Assembly: GCA_000403275.2 (NCBI GenBank)
Contig: KE159598.1
Coordinates: 308,283-344,961 of the forward strand
Reading direction: 5' to 3'
DNA: 36,679 nucleotides
Origin: Lachnospiraceae bacterium 28-4
GTDB taxonomy: Bacteria > Bacillota > Clostridia > Lachnospirales > Lachnospiraceae
Of this stretch, positions 1 to 7,572 are shown one piece after another. Within the stretch, counting starts at the first letter, position 1. Every line of letters starts with the position of its first letter. Under the pieces are notes generated by a model. That model was not told where the DNA came from. It was given only the letters and a program-made list of their open reading frames with translations, and did no database searches. A program made the position numbers and the translations under genes.

Positions 1-214
1 CATCCAATATGCCTGTTTTCCACTGCATATACATGCTTCGATCCGAGAAAATGAGACAGAACAGATATCGAAACACTTCGATTACCGGAATCCCTTTTGC
101 TTTACCGGCATTACATTTGAAAAGAAGTTTCCCGATTTGGAATTGGGTCATAAAATTTATGACAGAGTTAGAAATCTCATTTCCGTTTTCAGCATTTTGT
201 GGTATACTTGACAT
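1..214 (-). CDS. IS4-like DDE transposase, N-terminal fragment (runs off the window)
   Basis: The reading frame starts at ATG 214 (minus strand) and is still open at base 1, giving 71 residues that begin MSSIPQNAENG and end in FSDRSMYMQWKTGILD. An AAGGAG ribosome site lies at 224-229, nine bases before the start, and a TATAAT-like hexamer lies further upstream at 256-261. The KLLFKCNAGKAKGIPVIEVFRYLFCLIFSDRS segment is the kind of N-terminus seen in clostridial IS4-family transposases. The DDE catalytic part lies outside the window. An adjacent open frame on the plus strand is a shadow of this gene. The C-terminal portion of a related copy is at the other end of the window. Confidence 0.65.
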   Translation of the reverse strand, partial: MSSIPQNAENGNEISNSVINFMTQFQIGKLLFKCNAGKAKGIPVIEVFRYLFCLIFSDRSMYMQWKTGILD

Positions 215-314
215 GGCATAAATCTCCTTGCTGTACGATTGTTATTCGCAATTCAATTATACCATCAAGTGCAGGTTTGTGCCTTTTTTATGGGCTACAG
301 TATTGATTTTTCAA

Positions 315-578
315 CGAATCATGAAGACGTATCACAGCTTATAATGAAAATAGGGGACTGGCTCTACTACTGTTCCAGCTTCCTGTCCTGCCTTATAATA
401 GATTCAGGCAGGATTAAGTTTGATTGCACCTTGGAGGATCTGCACCCCGTTTTTCAACGTAAATGTTTTGCCCTTGAGTACAGCATATTGTTGCGCCTTT
501 TTGGATAGCACGAGTAGCAAAGTCCGTATCACCTCGGGCAAATCTCCTGCCAATTCGATTGCAAAGGAGATGCTCTAT
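315..578 (+). ncRNA. candidate IS110 bridge-RNA region (5' non-coding end)
   Basis: This 264-base stretch between the element's left edge and the recombinase start has no convincing gene. It contains a 7-bp stem, TCCTGCC at 386-392 pairing with GGCAGGA at 407-413, with TATAAT-like sequence in the loop. In IS110-group elements the long 5' non-coding end is known to encode a bridge RNA whose loops pair with donor and target DNA. Location and length fit, but the loops were not matched to the target here, so the RNA itself is inferred. Confidence 0.4.
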
Positions 579-1817
579 ATGAAAGACCTTTTGGAAATTT
601 CCTGTGGTCTGGATGTCCACAAAGAAAAAATTGTTGCCTGTATCCTTACTGGTCCTTTGGGTAAACCCACACATTCCGAAATCCGTGAGTTTACCACCCT
701 AATCCCGGATATGATTGCCTTACGGGACTGGATCATTTCACAAAACTGCCATCATGTCGCTATGGAAAGCACGGGCATTTACTGGATGCCTGTTTATGAA
801 ATACTGGAAGAGGCCTTTTCCGGAAACATTACTTTGCTTGTTGTAAATGCACGCCATATGAAGAATGTCCCGGGCAAGAAAACAGATATGCGGGATTCCG
901 AATGGATCTCCACCTTACTACGTGCCGGACTTTTGAATGGAAGCTTCATTCCTGAAAAAACAATACGAGAGTTCCGTGACTTAAACCGTTACCGCAAAAG
1001 CGTCATCCGTGACATCACATCTCAGAAAAACAGGGTTGAGAAGTTCCTTCAAAGCTCCGGTTTCCGCTTATCCTCTTTTATTTCTGATATTTTTGGCGCT
1101 TCCGGCAGGAACATCATCCTGCACCTGATTGAGCATGGCCAAATTGACCGGACTGCTTTGAACTCCTGCTTAAAAACAAAGACAAGAAACCGTATAGATG
1201 AAATCCTCATGTCTGTAAACGGAACCCTGTCGGAGCACCAAAAGGCATTTCTTAAAATTCTTATGGGCCATTATGATTCTTTAAAAGAACACCTTGCCGA
1301 AATCGAAAAGAACCTTGAGGCGGATATGATCCCATTTGCTTTGCAGGTGGAACAGCTGAGCAGCATTTATGGAATAAGCACAACGGCTTCCTGCGCAATC
1401 ATTGCTGAAATCGGCATTGATATGAAACCGTTCAAAACTGCGGAACATATCTGCTCATGGGCAGGTCTGTGTCCTGGAAATAATGAAAGTGCCGGGAAGC
1501 GAAAAAGCGCTTCTGTCACAAAAGGCAATCCTTACATAAAAAGTATGCTTTGCGAAATTGCCTGGGTGATCGCCGGGAAGCGGAATACCTATCTATCTGC
1601 CTGGTATTGGAGAATCAAGCAGAAGAAGGGCGCCAAAAAGGCTATTGTCGCCCTTGCCAGAAAACTTCTCGTAATCATTTACACCATGCTCAAACAGGGC
1701 ACTCTTTTCGATGAATCCTGTTTTGAAGCCAGACGTAAAAACTGTGAACAAAAACAGCTTTCCCGGTACATACGGGAATTAGAGAAGCATGGCTATCATG
1801 TGGAAGTACAAGCCTGA
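579..1817 (+). CDS. IS110-family transposase (DEDD recombinase), element 1
   Basis: A 412-residue recombinase that would cut and rejoin DNA for the element that carries it. The N-terminal RuvC-like domain shows the DEDD set: D12 in GLDVHK, E63 in AMESTGIYW, and D103 and D106 in GKKTDMRD. The C-terminal Tnp_20-type domain carries the SWAGLCPGNNESAGKRKS motif, where S304 is the likely nucleophilic serine. Length is normal for the family and no frameshift is seen. The start at 579 is chosen because AAAGGAG at 563-569 lies nine bases upstream; an ATG at 570 is too close to that site. It is clearly related to, but not the same as, the second IS110 protein at 7573-8808. The gene lies inside an IS4-like element that in turn sits in a phage tape-measure gene. 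Confidence 0.93.
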   Translation: MKDLLEISCGLDVHKEKIVACILTGPLGKPTHSEIREFTTLIPDMIALRDWIISQNCHHVAMESTGIYWMPVYEILEEAFSGNITLLVVNARHMKNVPGKKTDMRDSEWISTLLRAGLLNGSFIPEKTIREFRDLNRYRKSVIRDITSQKNRVEKFLQSSGFRLSSFISDIFGASGRNIILHLIEHGQIDRTALNSCLKTKTRNRIDEILMSVNGTLSEHQKAFLKILMGHYDSLKEHLAEIEKNLEADMIPFALQVEQLSSIYGISTTASCAIIAEIGIDMKPFKTAEHICSWAGLCPGNNESAGKRKSASVTKGNPYIKSMLCEIAWVIAGKRNTYLSAWYWRIKQKKGAKKAIVALARKLLVIIYTMLKQGTLFDESCFEARRKNCEQKQLSRYIRELEKHGYHVEVQA

Positions 1818-1985
1818 TTCTTTGCATTAGCAATATTTCACTGACAGCAGCCAGTTTTATGACTGCTTTATTGTGATACTTCCAGGATTGTTGAAAACAT
1901 TTGTTGTCAAGGTTCAATTCCTGGCTATGAACTTTATTTTCGTAGCAAGGTTCAGCACACCAACTGGTGTGGGAAGTTTGAGTTA

Positions 1986-2450
1986 AGTAATTGATTCGAT
2001 AAATTGGAATTCTCATTGGCTTTTTGTTTCGTTTTCTCAATCTCAGATTGTAATTGCGCAAACGTCATATTACCAACATTTTCAATAGTATAAGCAACTT
2101 CTAAATCTTTTGGCGAGAGTTTATCTACATTCTCTTGACCAAATGTGTCTACTAACTGTTGATACCTTTCAGACTGAATTAATTCCATTGTTTGTAACAG
2201 AATAATTAGCTGTTTAATAGTGAGACCATATGACTCAGCTATATTATTTAATTCTCCATAAGCATCAATCTGTTCCTGCGTTGCAACGCTTGGATTAAAG
2301 TTTTCAATATCCTCCACGGAGAAAGAAGTAGTGCCATCAGATACACCGTCAATAGAATCTAGTGCGGTAGTTACTTTATCTTGTAACCCATTAGTGTTTG
2401 GCTCAAAATTAAGATTAAATTGCCATTCACCAAACATTTGCTGTAACTCT
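1986..2450 (-). pseudogene. tape-measure-like protein A, middle fragment (downstream of IS66)
   Basis: This is the continuation of the gene that starts at 6603. Deleting IS66 and one copy of its 8-bp duplication joins ...YPEL directly to QQMFGEWQFNLNF in frame, so the break is due to the insertion alone. The fragment runs for about 155 residues, through IDGVSDGTTSFSVEDIENFNPSVATQEQIDAYG and a predicted helical tail, to KANENSNLSN. There the IS4-like element begins. The remainder of the gene is not in the window. Composition is AT-rich, like the 5' part and unlike the GC-rich IS66 genes between the two parts. Confidence 0.75.
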
Positions 2451-2531
2451 GTAAGCGCTCAATAATCCTACGAATGGACAAAATAAAACAGCCCCTACAT
2501 AATGGACTGTAGGAACTGCAAGCATTTTACT

Positions 2532-4148
2532 CTACATTGTACCAGAACATCTGCCAATAACCTCCGGATTCCATGGGGCCAGCCTGGATAGTTCGCTGTC
2601 CGCCATCCTGGTCTCCGGCAGATGCTCAAGCAGATATTTCAGATATTTATAAATATTCAGGTTATGGGCTTTGGCCATCTCAACCATGGTATAAACCATG
2701 GCACTGGCATCCGCACCTTTGGGGGTATCGCTGAACAGCCAGTTGCGGCGGCCTACCGTGAACGGACGGATTGAATTCTCACTCAGATTGTTAGAAAAGC
2801 TGCACCTGCCGTCCTCAAGGTATGTCATGAACTGCTCTCTGTGATTTTGGGCATAGTTCACCGCTTTCTCAAAGCGCGTCCCTTTTTTCGGGGACTGCTG
2901 TGAGACCCATTCCCAGAAAGCGTCCAGCACTGGCATCTCTTTCTGGATCCGGTATTCTTTCCGCTGCTCGTGGCTGTGTCCTTTCTCATGGGACTGCCGT
3001 TCATACTCGAACAGCTTGTTGCAGTACTGCACCCCCTGGGCGGCAGGATTGCCGTAATCCAGCTCCTTCCCTTTCGGAACTGCCTCCACAAAGTACCTGC
3101 GCAGGTGCGCCCAGCAGCAGCACCGCTTCACATCCGGCAGGCCATTGTAGCCCTGGTAGCAGTCCGTCTCCAGATAGCCCTTGAAACCTTTTAAGAAGTC
3201 TGCCGCATTCAACCCTGCCCTGGTCTGCGTATACCGGTAGAGGATGATGGGCGGCAGGCCGTCCTCCCCGGTCCGGAACAGCCACATGAACGAGTCTGTC
3301 TCCGAATTCCGCTCCGGTTCCTTCAGCACCTGGACTCTTGTCTCATCTGCCATCAGGAACTGCCTCTTTATAAGTTCCCGGCGGAAATAGCCATACAGCG
3401 GAGAAAAATAATTCCCGGCGCAGTACAGGATCCAGTTTGCAAGCGTCGCCCTGCTCAAGATGACGCCCATCTGTTTCCAGTCCTGCTCCTGGCGGTACAG
3501 GGGCATGGAATTGGCATATTTCTGGTACATCGTCCATGCAACGGCGGATGCGGACGCATAGCTGTGGGGGATCAGCGCCTCCGGCACATGTGCCTTGGCG
3601 AACCTTACGGCTTCCGCCATTGCCGGGGCCGTGGAACATACCGGACACTTTGCCGTCTCCCGGTAGATATTGATTACTTCGCCCCTGGCAGGGGTAAAAC
3701 GGAATTCCCGACGGACAAACTCCTTCCCGATGGCTTCCATTTCCGCTCCGCATTCCGCACAGTATCTCTGTTCTTCGGAAAGGGGGATGACCTCATCCCT
3801 CGCAGGCACACCCTTAAAGATATCCGCATGGGTGCTCTTTGCCCTGCGGGCATGTTCTCTGACAATGCCTCCTTCCGCCTGTTCCCCTGCGGGGGATGCC
3901 TCCTGCTCAGCCTCATTGAAAAGGCTGAGCTGTCCTTCCACATTTTTAGACTTTTCACTGGATGTGCCGAAGAGTTTTTTCGTAAGATAATCGACCTTTT
4001 CATTCAGGACCGCCATTGCTTCATTATTAGAAGCAATGGTCTGGCGCAGGGAATCGATAAGCTCATTCTGGCTTCTGATTGTCATATTCAGTTGGCTGAT
4101 CGTGTCCTTATACTCCATGATTCTGGAGTCCTTCGGGTCTTTTGCCAT
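2532..4148 (-). CDS. tnpC: IS66 transposase TnpC
   Basis: A 538-residue DDE transposase that catalyses movement of IS66. Order of parts: an N-terminal coiled-coil (residues about 10-60) with the KLFGTSSEK motif, an IS66-type zinc finger (C130, C133, C168, C171), and the DDE_Tnp_IS66 core with D268 in FLMADET, D329 in YLETDCYQGYN and E457 in NNLSENSIRPF. A C-terminal DDE_Tnp_IS66_C-like tail (PETRMADSELSRLAPWNPE) follows. AGGAGG lies just upstream of ATG 4148. Nothing is missing, so the element may be active. The gene is GC-rich compared with the interrupted tape-measure gene. Confidence 0.96.
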   Translation of the reverse strand: MAKDPKDSRIMEYKDTISQLNMTIRSQNELIDSLRQTIASNNEAMAVLNEKVDYLTKKLFGTSSEKSKNVEGQLSLFNEAEQEASPAGEQAEGGIVREHARRAKSTHADIFKGVPARDEVIPLSEEQRYCAECGAEMEAIGKEFVRREFRFTPARGEVINIYRETAKCPVCSTAPAMAEAVRFAKAHVPEALIPHSYASASAVAWTMYQKYANSMPLYRQEQDWKQMGVILSRATLANWILYCAGNYFSPLYGYFRRELIKRQFLMADETRVQVLKEPERNSETDSFMWLFRTGEDGLPPIILYRYTQTRAGLNAADFLKGFKGYLETDCYQGYNGLPDVKRCCCWAHLRRYFVEAVPKGKELDYGNPAAQGVQYCNKLFEYERQSHEKGHSHEQRKEYRIQKEMPVLDAFWEWVSQQSPKKGTRFEKAVNYAQNHREQFMTYLEDGRCSFSNNLSENSIRPFTVGRRNWLFSDTPKGADASAMVYTMVEMAKAHNLNIYKYLKYLLEHLPETRMADSELSRLAPWNPEVIGRCSGTM

Positions 4149-4264
4149 CTATCCCTGCCTCCTCTTCTGATGCTTTTATTGTACCATAGAAAGCATCTGG
4201 AGTGAAGCCTGGCAGGCCTTGTTTTTCGGGATATTCAGCTTTTTTGAGAAACCCGCCGGCGCTG

Positions 4265-4642
4265 TCAGGAGGCTTTGGGCGGAGGGATATCCCGATCATT
4301 TTCAGGCGGCCTGAACGCTTTGGGCTGTTCTATCTCCAGTCCTGACATGAGCCAGTCGAACTGCTTCCAGGAAATGCCCCTTGCCTCCTGGGAGTCCCTG
4401 GGCCACCGGAAGCGCCCCTGCGCCTCCATCCTCTTATAAAGGAGCAGGAACCCGTCACCTTCCCATAAAAGGGCCTTGATCCTGTCACAGCGTTTCCCGC
4501 AGAAAAGGTACAGGGCGCTGCGGCGGGGATCCATGTGGAGCTTTTCCTGCACGATCCCGCAGAGGCCGTCGATGGAACGCCTCATATCCGTGTAGCCGCA
4601 GACGATATAGATTTCGTCCGCAGCTGAAATGTCTCCTAACAT
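4265..4642 (-). CDS. tnpB: IS66 accessory protein TnpB
   Basis: A 125-residue IS66 Orf2 protein, needed with TnpA and TnpC for transposition in characterised IS66 elements; its biochemical role is not defined. The family signature is clear: IYIVCGYTDMRRSIDGL near the N-terminus, then ALYLFCGKRCDRIKALLWEGDGFLLLYKRME. It overlaps the end of tnpA by seven bases (ATGTTAG), which implies translational coupling, and a GGAGGCGG ribosome site lies inside tnpA. tnpC follows about 115 bases downstream. Confidence 0.95.
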   Translation of the reverse strand: MLGDISAADEIYIVCGYTDMRRSIDGLCGIVQEKLHMDPRRSALYLFCGKRCDRIKALLWEGDGFLLLYKRMEAQGRFRWPRDSQEARGISWKQFDWLMSGLEIEQPKAFRPPENDRDIPPPKAS

Positions 4643-5031
4643 GATCCGCCTCCGATCAGGCGGACGGTTTCTCTCAGCAGCGCCGGATCTGTCCCGTTGG
4701 GGATGCGCAGTGCCATACCGGCTACGGATAGTTCCATGGCTGGAACCGGGAATGCCGGATACGCAGTCTCCAAAAGGGGAGGGGAGACATCCCGGCCCTG
4801 CCGGATGTCAGGCTCTATCCTGACGATTTCCTGTTTTGTGCTTACACGCTGGCTGTGAACTGGCTCCGGTATGTCCTGATATCCTTTCTGGCGGAGCCTG
4901 CGCACCCAGCCGTAGAATGTGCCTGGGCAGATGCCATTCTCCCTGCACCACTGGTGGTCCGTCAGGCCGCTGGAGCGGCATTCCATGACTAGACGGTACT
5001 GCTCTTTCGCTTTGACTGGCTTTGCTGGCAT
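4636..5031 (-). CDS. tnpA: IS66 accessory protein TnpA
   Basis: A 131-residue helix-turn-helix protein of the IS66 Orf1 type. The N-terminal half (AKEQYRLVMECRSSGLTDHQWCRENG followed by FYGWVRRLRQKG) is the family's DNA-binding region; the C-terminal half is variable. The start at 5031 is preferred over the upstream ATGs at 5046 and 5085 because GGAGG lies eight bases before it. It is first in the tnpA-tnpB-tnpC operon, close to the right end of the element. Confidence 0.88.
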   Translation of the reverse strand: MPAKPVKAKEQYRLVMECRSSGLTDHQWCRENGICPGTFYGWVRRLRQKGYQDIPEPVHSQRVSTKQEIVRIEPDIRQGRDVSPPLLETAYPAFPVPAMELSVAGMALRIPNGTDPALLRETVRLIGGGSC

Positions 5032-5174
5032 ATATTGAACCTCCATAGGTATAGTGAAATGCTTGCGTTTGCAGAACTCTGGCACAATGCATAGGGTAAG
5101 ATGCTTGCATTTCCACTATCCATTATGAAGCCGAATTAAACCCTTGTCACTCCGTCAGGATATTTTGCGCTTAC

Positions 5175-6603
5175 GTAACTCTGGATACATTGATTTAAAA
5201 TAATCAGCAACATCATAATCATAATTACCCATTGCTAAATCAATGGCAGATTGTAATGTCTTAGCATATTCATCAGCAGATGTTTTAATTTCTTCTTCAT
5301 TTCCTGATTTAACAGCTTTATTATATGCTTCTTTTGCTTTATTAATTAAGTCGAATTGCTCGTCATATTGGTTATTAGGATTATTAGTTAATATTTTTTC
5401 ATATAACACATACTGGTCATACAAATTCTTGAATTTTGCAAGAGCATCATCTACATCATTAGATATTTTTGTAAAACTGTTTTCAAACCCAGTAGATAAA
5501 TCAAAATCCTGTGATAATTCTTGTATTCCATATAATTTATCCTGAATTTCATCAAGAGTACCATAGATTTGAAAATGCTTGCCATCTCCATACATGTCCT
5601 CTACAATGTTTAATCCATATGATTTTGCAATCAGATTATCTAATACTTCATTGCCTGTGGTTTCCAACTCATAAAAACTATATCGCATTGAGTTGACCAT
5701 CTTATCCATATTGGATTGGATACGATCATCATTTGTATTACCAAACGATAACCAATCAGCGAATTTATCACCTCCAGTTTTTTCATTAAATTTATTTTTT
5801 GCCTGATAATAACTTCTTCTACTTAATTCATCAAGAGCATTAGTCTGGTCATTGATTGCACTTGTAATACTTTCAATAACACCTTTTTCAGTTCCGAATT
5901 TCTTTATCAATTCATCCTGAATGGTTATTAAGTCAACTCTAGCCTGTGATACTTCATTAAAAGAAGATGAACTATCATTTATAACAGATTTTAGTCCGTC
6001 TATCTTCTTTTTATAACTTTCTATATCTGAGGAATTATTTGATAATTCGGAACCTAATTCACTTGCGGATTGTCTAAGATTTTCTTCTGAATGAATTAAT
6101 TCACCAATTGTATCTGTGACAACGCTTATTGCGTTGCTCAATGTCCACATTGCAGCTATATTACCAATTGTGGCAAAGATTCTCTTAGCGACTGAAGCAG
6201 CCTTAAATGCAAGTGTAGACTGCCGAATAACTTCATTATGAGCTATTTGTGCAGCACGAGCTTTTTCTGACGCTTTTACTAATCCTTGTATTGATTGAGA
6301 CTGTTGATCAGTTGTTGTTACATAGGTTTTTAGAACAGTGTTGCCATTCTGATATTGCTTGAAATAGGTATCTAATGACATACCACCTTGAACAACATGT
6401 CTGTTGAAATCTTCCAATTGTTTTCTTGCTTCATCAAATGATAATACCTTGGTTAAGTTTGTCTCTGGGATTATTTGTGGTTTATTTGAACCAAGTTTTC
6501 CACCTGCCATCCAAACATCATTAAATGATATTAGTTTTTGTTTTACTTCATCAAGTGTTTTTCCAAATATAGCAAGTTGATTGCTTTTTGTTGAGAATAT
6601 CAT
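5175..6603 (-). pseudogene. phage tape-measure-like protein A, N-terminal fragment (split by IS66)
   Basis: The frame starts ATGATATTC at 6603, runs for about 476 residues, and is cut by IS66 at 5175. The fragment encodes MIFSTKSNQLAIFGKTLDEVKQ, a helical region, a hydrophobic stretch near residues 145-175 (KRIFATIGNIAAMWTLSNAI), and a long helical segment. It is a paralogue of protein B at 10081-13023: both start MIF, have an FGK(T/S)L helix, then a K/A-rich helix followed by a hydrophobic segment. This layout fits the large tail-length (tape-measure) proteins of gut Firmicute phages. No Shine-Dalgarno site precedes the ATG; the ten extra in-frame codons upstream come from the palindrome array and are not counted. 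Function is inferred from architecture and context. Confidence 0.65.
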
Positions 6604-6613
6604 ACTATAATTT

Positions 6614-6680
6614 TGGTGCTGTGGATACACCATATTAAGTGTTTGTGGAGAACACTAATTTTTTGCTATGTGGAGTAGCA
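6614..6680 (+). repeat. array of three TGTGGA-centred palindromes (module A)
   Basis: Three short palindromes share a fixed centre and have different but self-complementary arms: TGGTG/CACCA (6614-6632), AGTGTT/AACACT (6638-6656) and TGCTA/TAGCA (6664-6680). The TGTGGA centres begin at 6620, 6644 and 6669, i.e. 24-25 bases apart. The first begins 17 bases beyond the ATG of tape-measure A. The same arrangement with different arms is at 13034-13103. See findings. Confidence 0.8.
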
Positions 6681-6704
6681 TGAAAGAAAGATATATGCTA
6701 TAAT
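6676..6704 (+). promoter_or_regulatory. probable extended -10 promoter of the zinc-ribbon gene
   Basis: TGCTATAAT at 6696-6704 is an extended -10 element (TGnTATAAT) about 30 bases before ATG 6734. The -35 position falls on the 3' arm of the third palindrome and is not a good consensus, as is usual for extended -10 promoters. Confidence 0.5.
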
Positions 6705-6733
6705 TTAGAAAATAAAAAGCAAAAGGTGATTAT

Positions 6734-7276
6734 ATGAAAAAATGGTATTTTTGTAAGCAATGTGGTTATTCATGTGTTATTTCTGGACTTACTCAAATAT
6801 CAAACCGTTTAATTGGAAAAGGCAGTCCTGAAATGTGTCCAAATTGCAATATTAAAATTGCAGAGTTACCAATTGAAATTGTTGATAAGTATGATTGTTT
6901 TAATGGCTTAAATATATTTTCAACAGATTGGATAGAATCAAGAGAACAATATATTAATGATTATGTTTCTCAGTTTCCAGAGTTTAACAAGGAACTATAT
7001 AAAAAAGAATTAAGCAGACTTAAAGAATCAGCAGAACGTCATTTTCAATATGAAGAAGTACAAAAAGAGAAATATATGGCTAAAATTAACAAAGAAGCAC
7101 AAAAAATATTAGACAAACAAAACTGTATTTCTAAATGTCCTATCTGTGGTTCAACAAATATAAATAAGATTACATTGGGAAGTAGGGCAGCGAAGACTGC
7201 TGTTTTCGGTGTGGTTGGTGCTGTAGATGACGCTGGGAAGACATATAAGTGCGGTAATTGTGGGGGTAAATTTTAG
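6734..7276 (+). CDS. zinc-ribbon protein A (phage-associated, function unknown)
   Basis: A 180-residue soluble protein. It has an N-terminal CxxC pair (C7, C10) followed by CPNC near residue 37, a charged helical middle (about residues 75-130), and a C-terminal zinc ribbon CPICGSTN...CGNCGGKF. The tail has the same pattern as the C-terminal half of protein B1 at 13134-13490 (CPxC, a Ser/Arg-rich middle, then C..C and a final F). AAAGGTGA precedes the ATG. It is divergent from the tape-measure gene, with the palindrome array between them, and is followed after six bases by a TATCACATCCTTT motif. Such ribbons occur in many small Firmicute and phage proteins of unknown role; DNA, RNA or protein binding cannot be told apart. 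Confidence 0.85.
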   Translation: MKKWYFCKQCGYSCVISGLTQISNRLIGKGSPEMCPNCNIKIAELPIEIVDKYDCFNGLNIFSTDWIESREQYINDYVSQFPEFNKELYKKELSRLKESAERHFQYEEVQKEKYMAKINKEAQKILDKQNCISKCPICGSTNINKITLGSRAAKTAVFGVVGAVDDAGKTYKCGNCGGKF

Positions 7277-7282
7277 ATCATA

Positions 7283-7295
7283 TATCACATCCTTT
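7283..7295 (+). repeat. TATCACATYYTTT motif after a small gene (one of four)
   Basis: TATCACATCCTTT occurs six bases after the stop of the zinc-ribbon gene. Near-copies follow each of the other three small plus-strand genes: 13492-13504 (TATCACATTCTTT), 14094-14106 (TATCACATCTTTT) and 14476-14487 (TATCACTTCTTT). Its role is unknown. Confidence 0.6.
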
Positions 7296-7296
7296 C

Positions 7297-7572
7297 TAAA
7301 CCTCCATGCCCGCACACTTGGCACCACCATAAATGAAACTGTGCAGACGATAGGTTCTTGATTTTGTTTGTGCCGTTATTTATACTTATGGCAACGGCAA
7401 AAATCGTGTTTATTTTGGGCTGGAAGCCCGTTTTCTAAACTGATTTCAGGTACTCTCATTTGCACCACCACCTGTCCAGCCATTTAAGAACCCCGGTTCA
7501 CGGCAAAAGGACGTATAGTAAAATGATAAGAGACAGAGTACCGTGCCGTAAATTCCACCAGGAGGTGCCAGT
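7297..7572 (+). ncRNA. candidate IS110 bridge-RNA region, element 2
   Basis: Non-coding leader with two clear stems: TGCCGTT at 7371-7377 pairs with AACGGCA at 7393-7399, and GGGCT at 7417-7421 pairs with AGCCC at 7425-7429. Position and size match the bridge-RNA end of IS110-group elements. A small open frame over 7460-7801 runs into the recombinase gene in another frame and is not believed. The RNA is inferred from family knowledge plus structure. Confidence 0.42.

Larger units (their letters stand above)
315..1948 (+). mobile_element. IS110-family element 1, nested in the IS4-like element
   Basis: Boundaries are inferred by comparing the interrupted IS4-like end with the intact one at 36450-36505. 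IS4-like sequence stops after TTTTTCAA at 314 and resumes after GTAGCAA at 1948, so CAA occurs at both edges. This fits IS110 behaviour: no long terminal inverted repeats, and site-specific insertion by a DEDD/serine recombinase leaving only a short shared core. The element is about 1.63 kb, with a ~264-base leader, the recombinase gene and a ~130-base tail. Edges may be off by a few bases. Confidence 0.65.
1..1985 (-). mobile_element. IS4-like insertion sequence, left copy, cut by the window edge and carrying a nested IS110
   Basis: The outer end is at about 1985, where the minus strand begins ACTCAAACTTCCCACA. The same 16 bases form the outer end of the second copy at 36450, so this is taken as the terminal repeat. 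A subterminal 20-base block at 295-314 recurs, with one mismatch, in inverted position at 36486-36505 near the other end of the second copy. The transposase reads leftward from 214 and leaves the window. The element interrupts a tape-measure gene, which stops being phage-like at 1985. The stretch between the terminal repeat and the transposase is split by an IS110 element at about 315-1948. Without it, the 19 bases between the two blocks match in length the 20 bases found in the other copy. Family assignment rests on the N-terminal protein sequence only. Confidence 0.7.
2451..5174 (-). mobile_element. complete IS66-family element with 8-bp target duplication
   Basis: The element starts GTAAGCGC at 2451 and ends GCGCTTAC at 5174, a perfect 8-bp terminal inverted repeat with further imperfect match inward (ATCCT...CG on both ends). 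It is flanked by the direct repeat GTAACTCT at 2443-2450 and 5175-5182, exactly the 8-bp duplication typical of IS66. It carries the full tnpA-tnpB-tnpC set on the minus strand, all intact, and is 2724 bp long. Removing it with one duplication restores the tape-measure reading frame. Confidence 0.95.

Noticed and set aside
9-221. Open frame on the plus strand at the left edge
   Set aside because: It is the complement of the IS4-like transposase N-terminus, which has a ribosome site and a recognisable protein sequence.
414-674. Minus-strand open frame across the IS110 leader
   Set aside because: It overlaps the recombinase start and has no ribosome site or recognisable content; the region fits a non-coding IS110 end.
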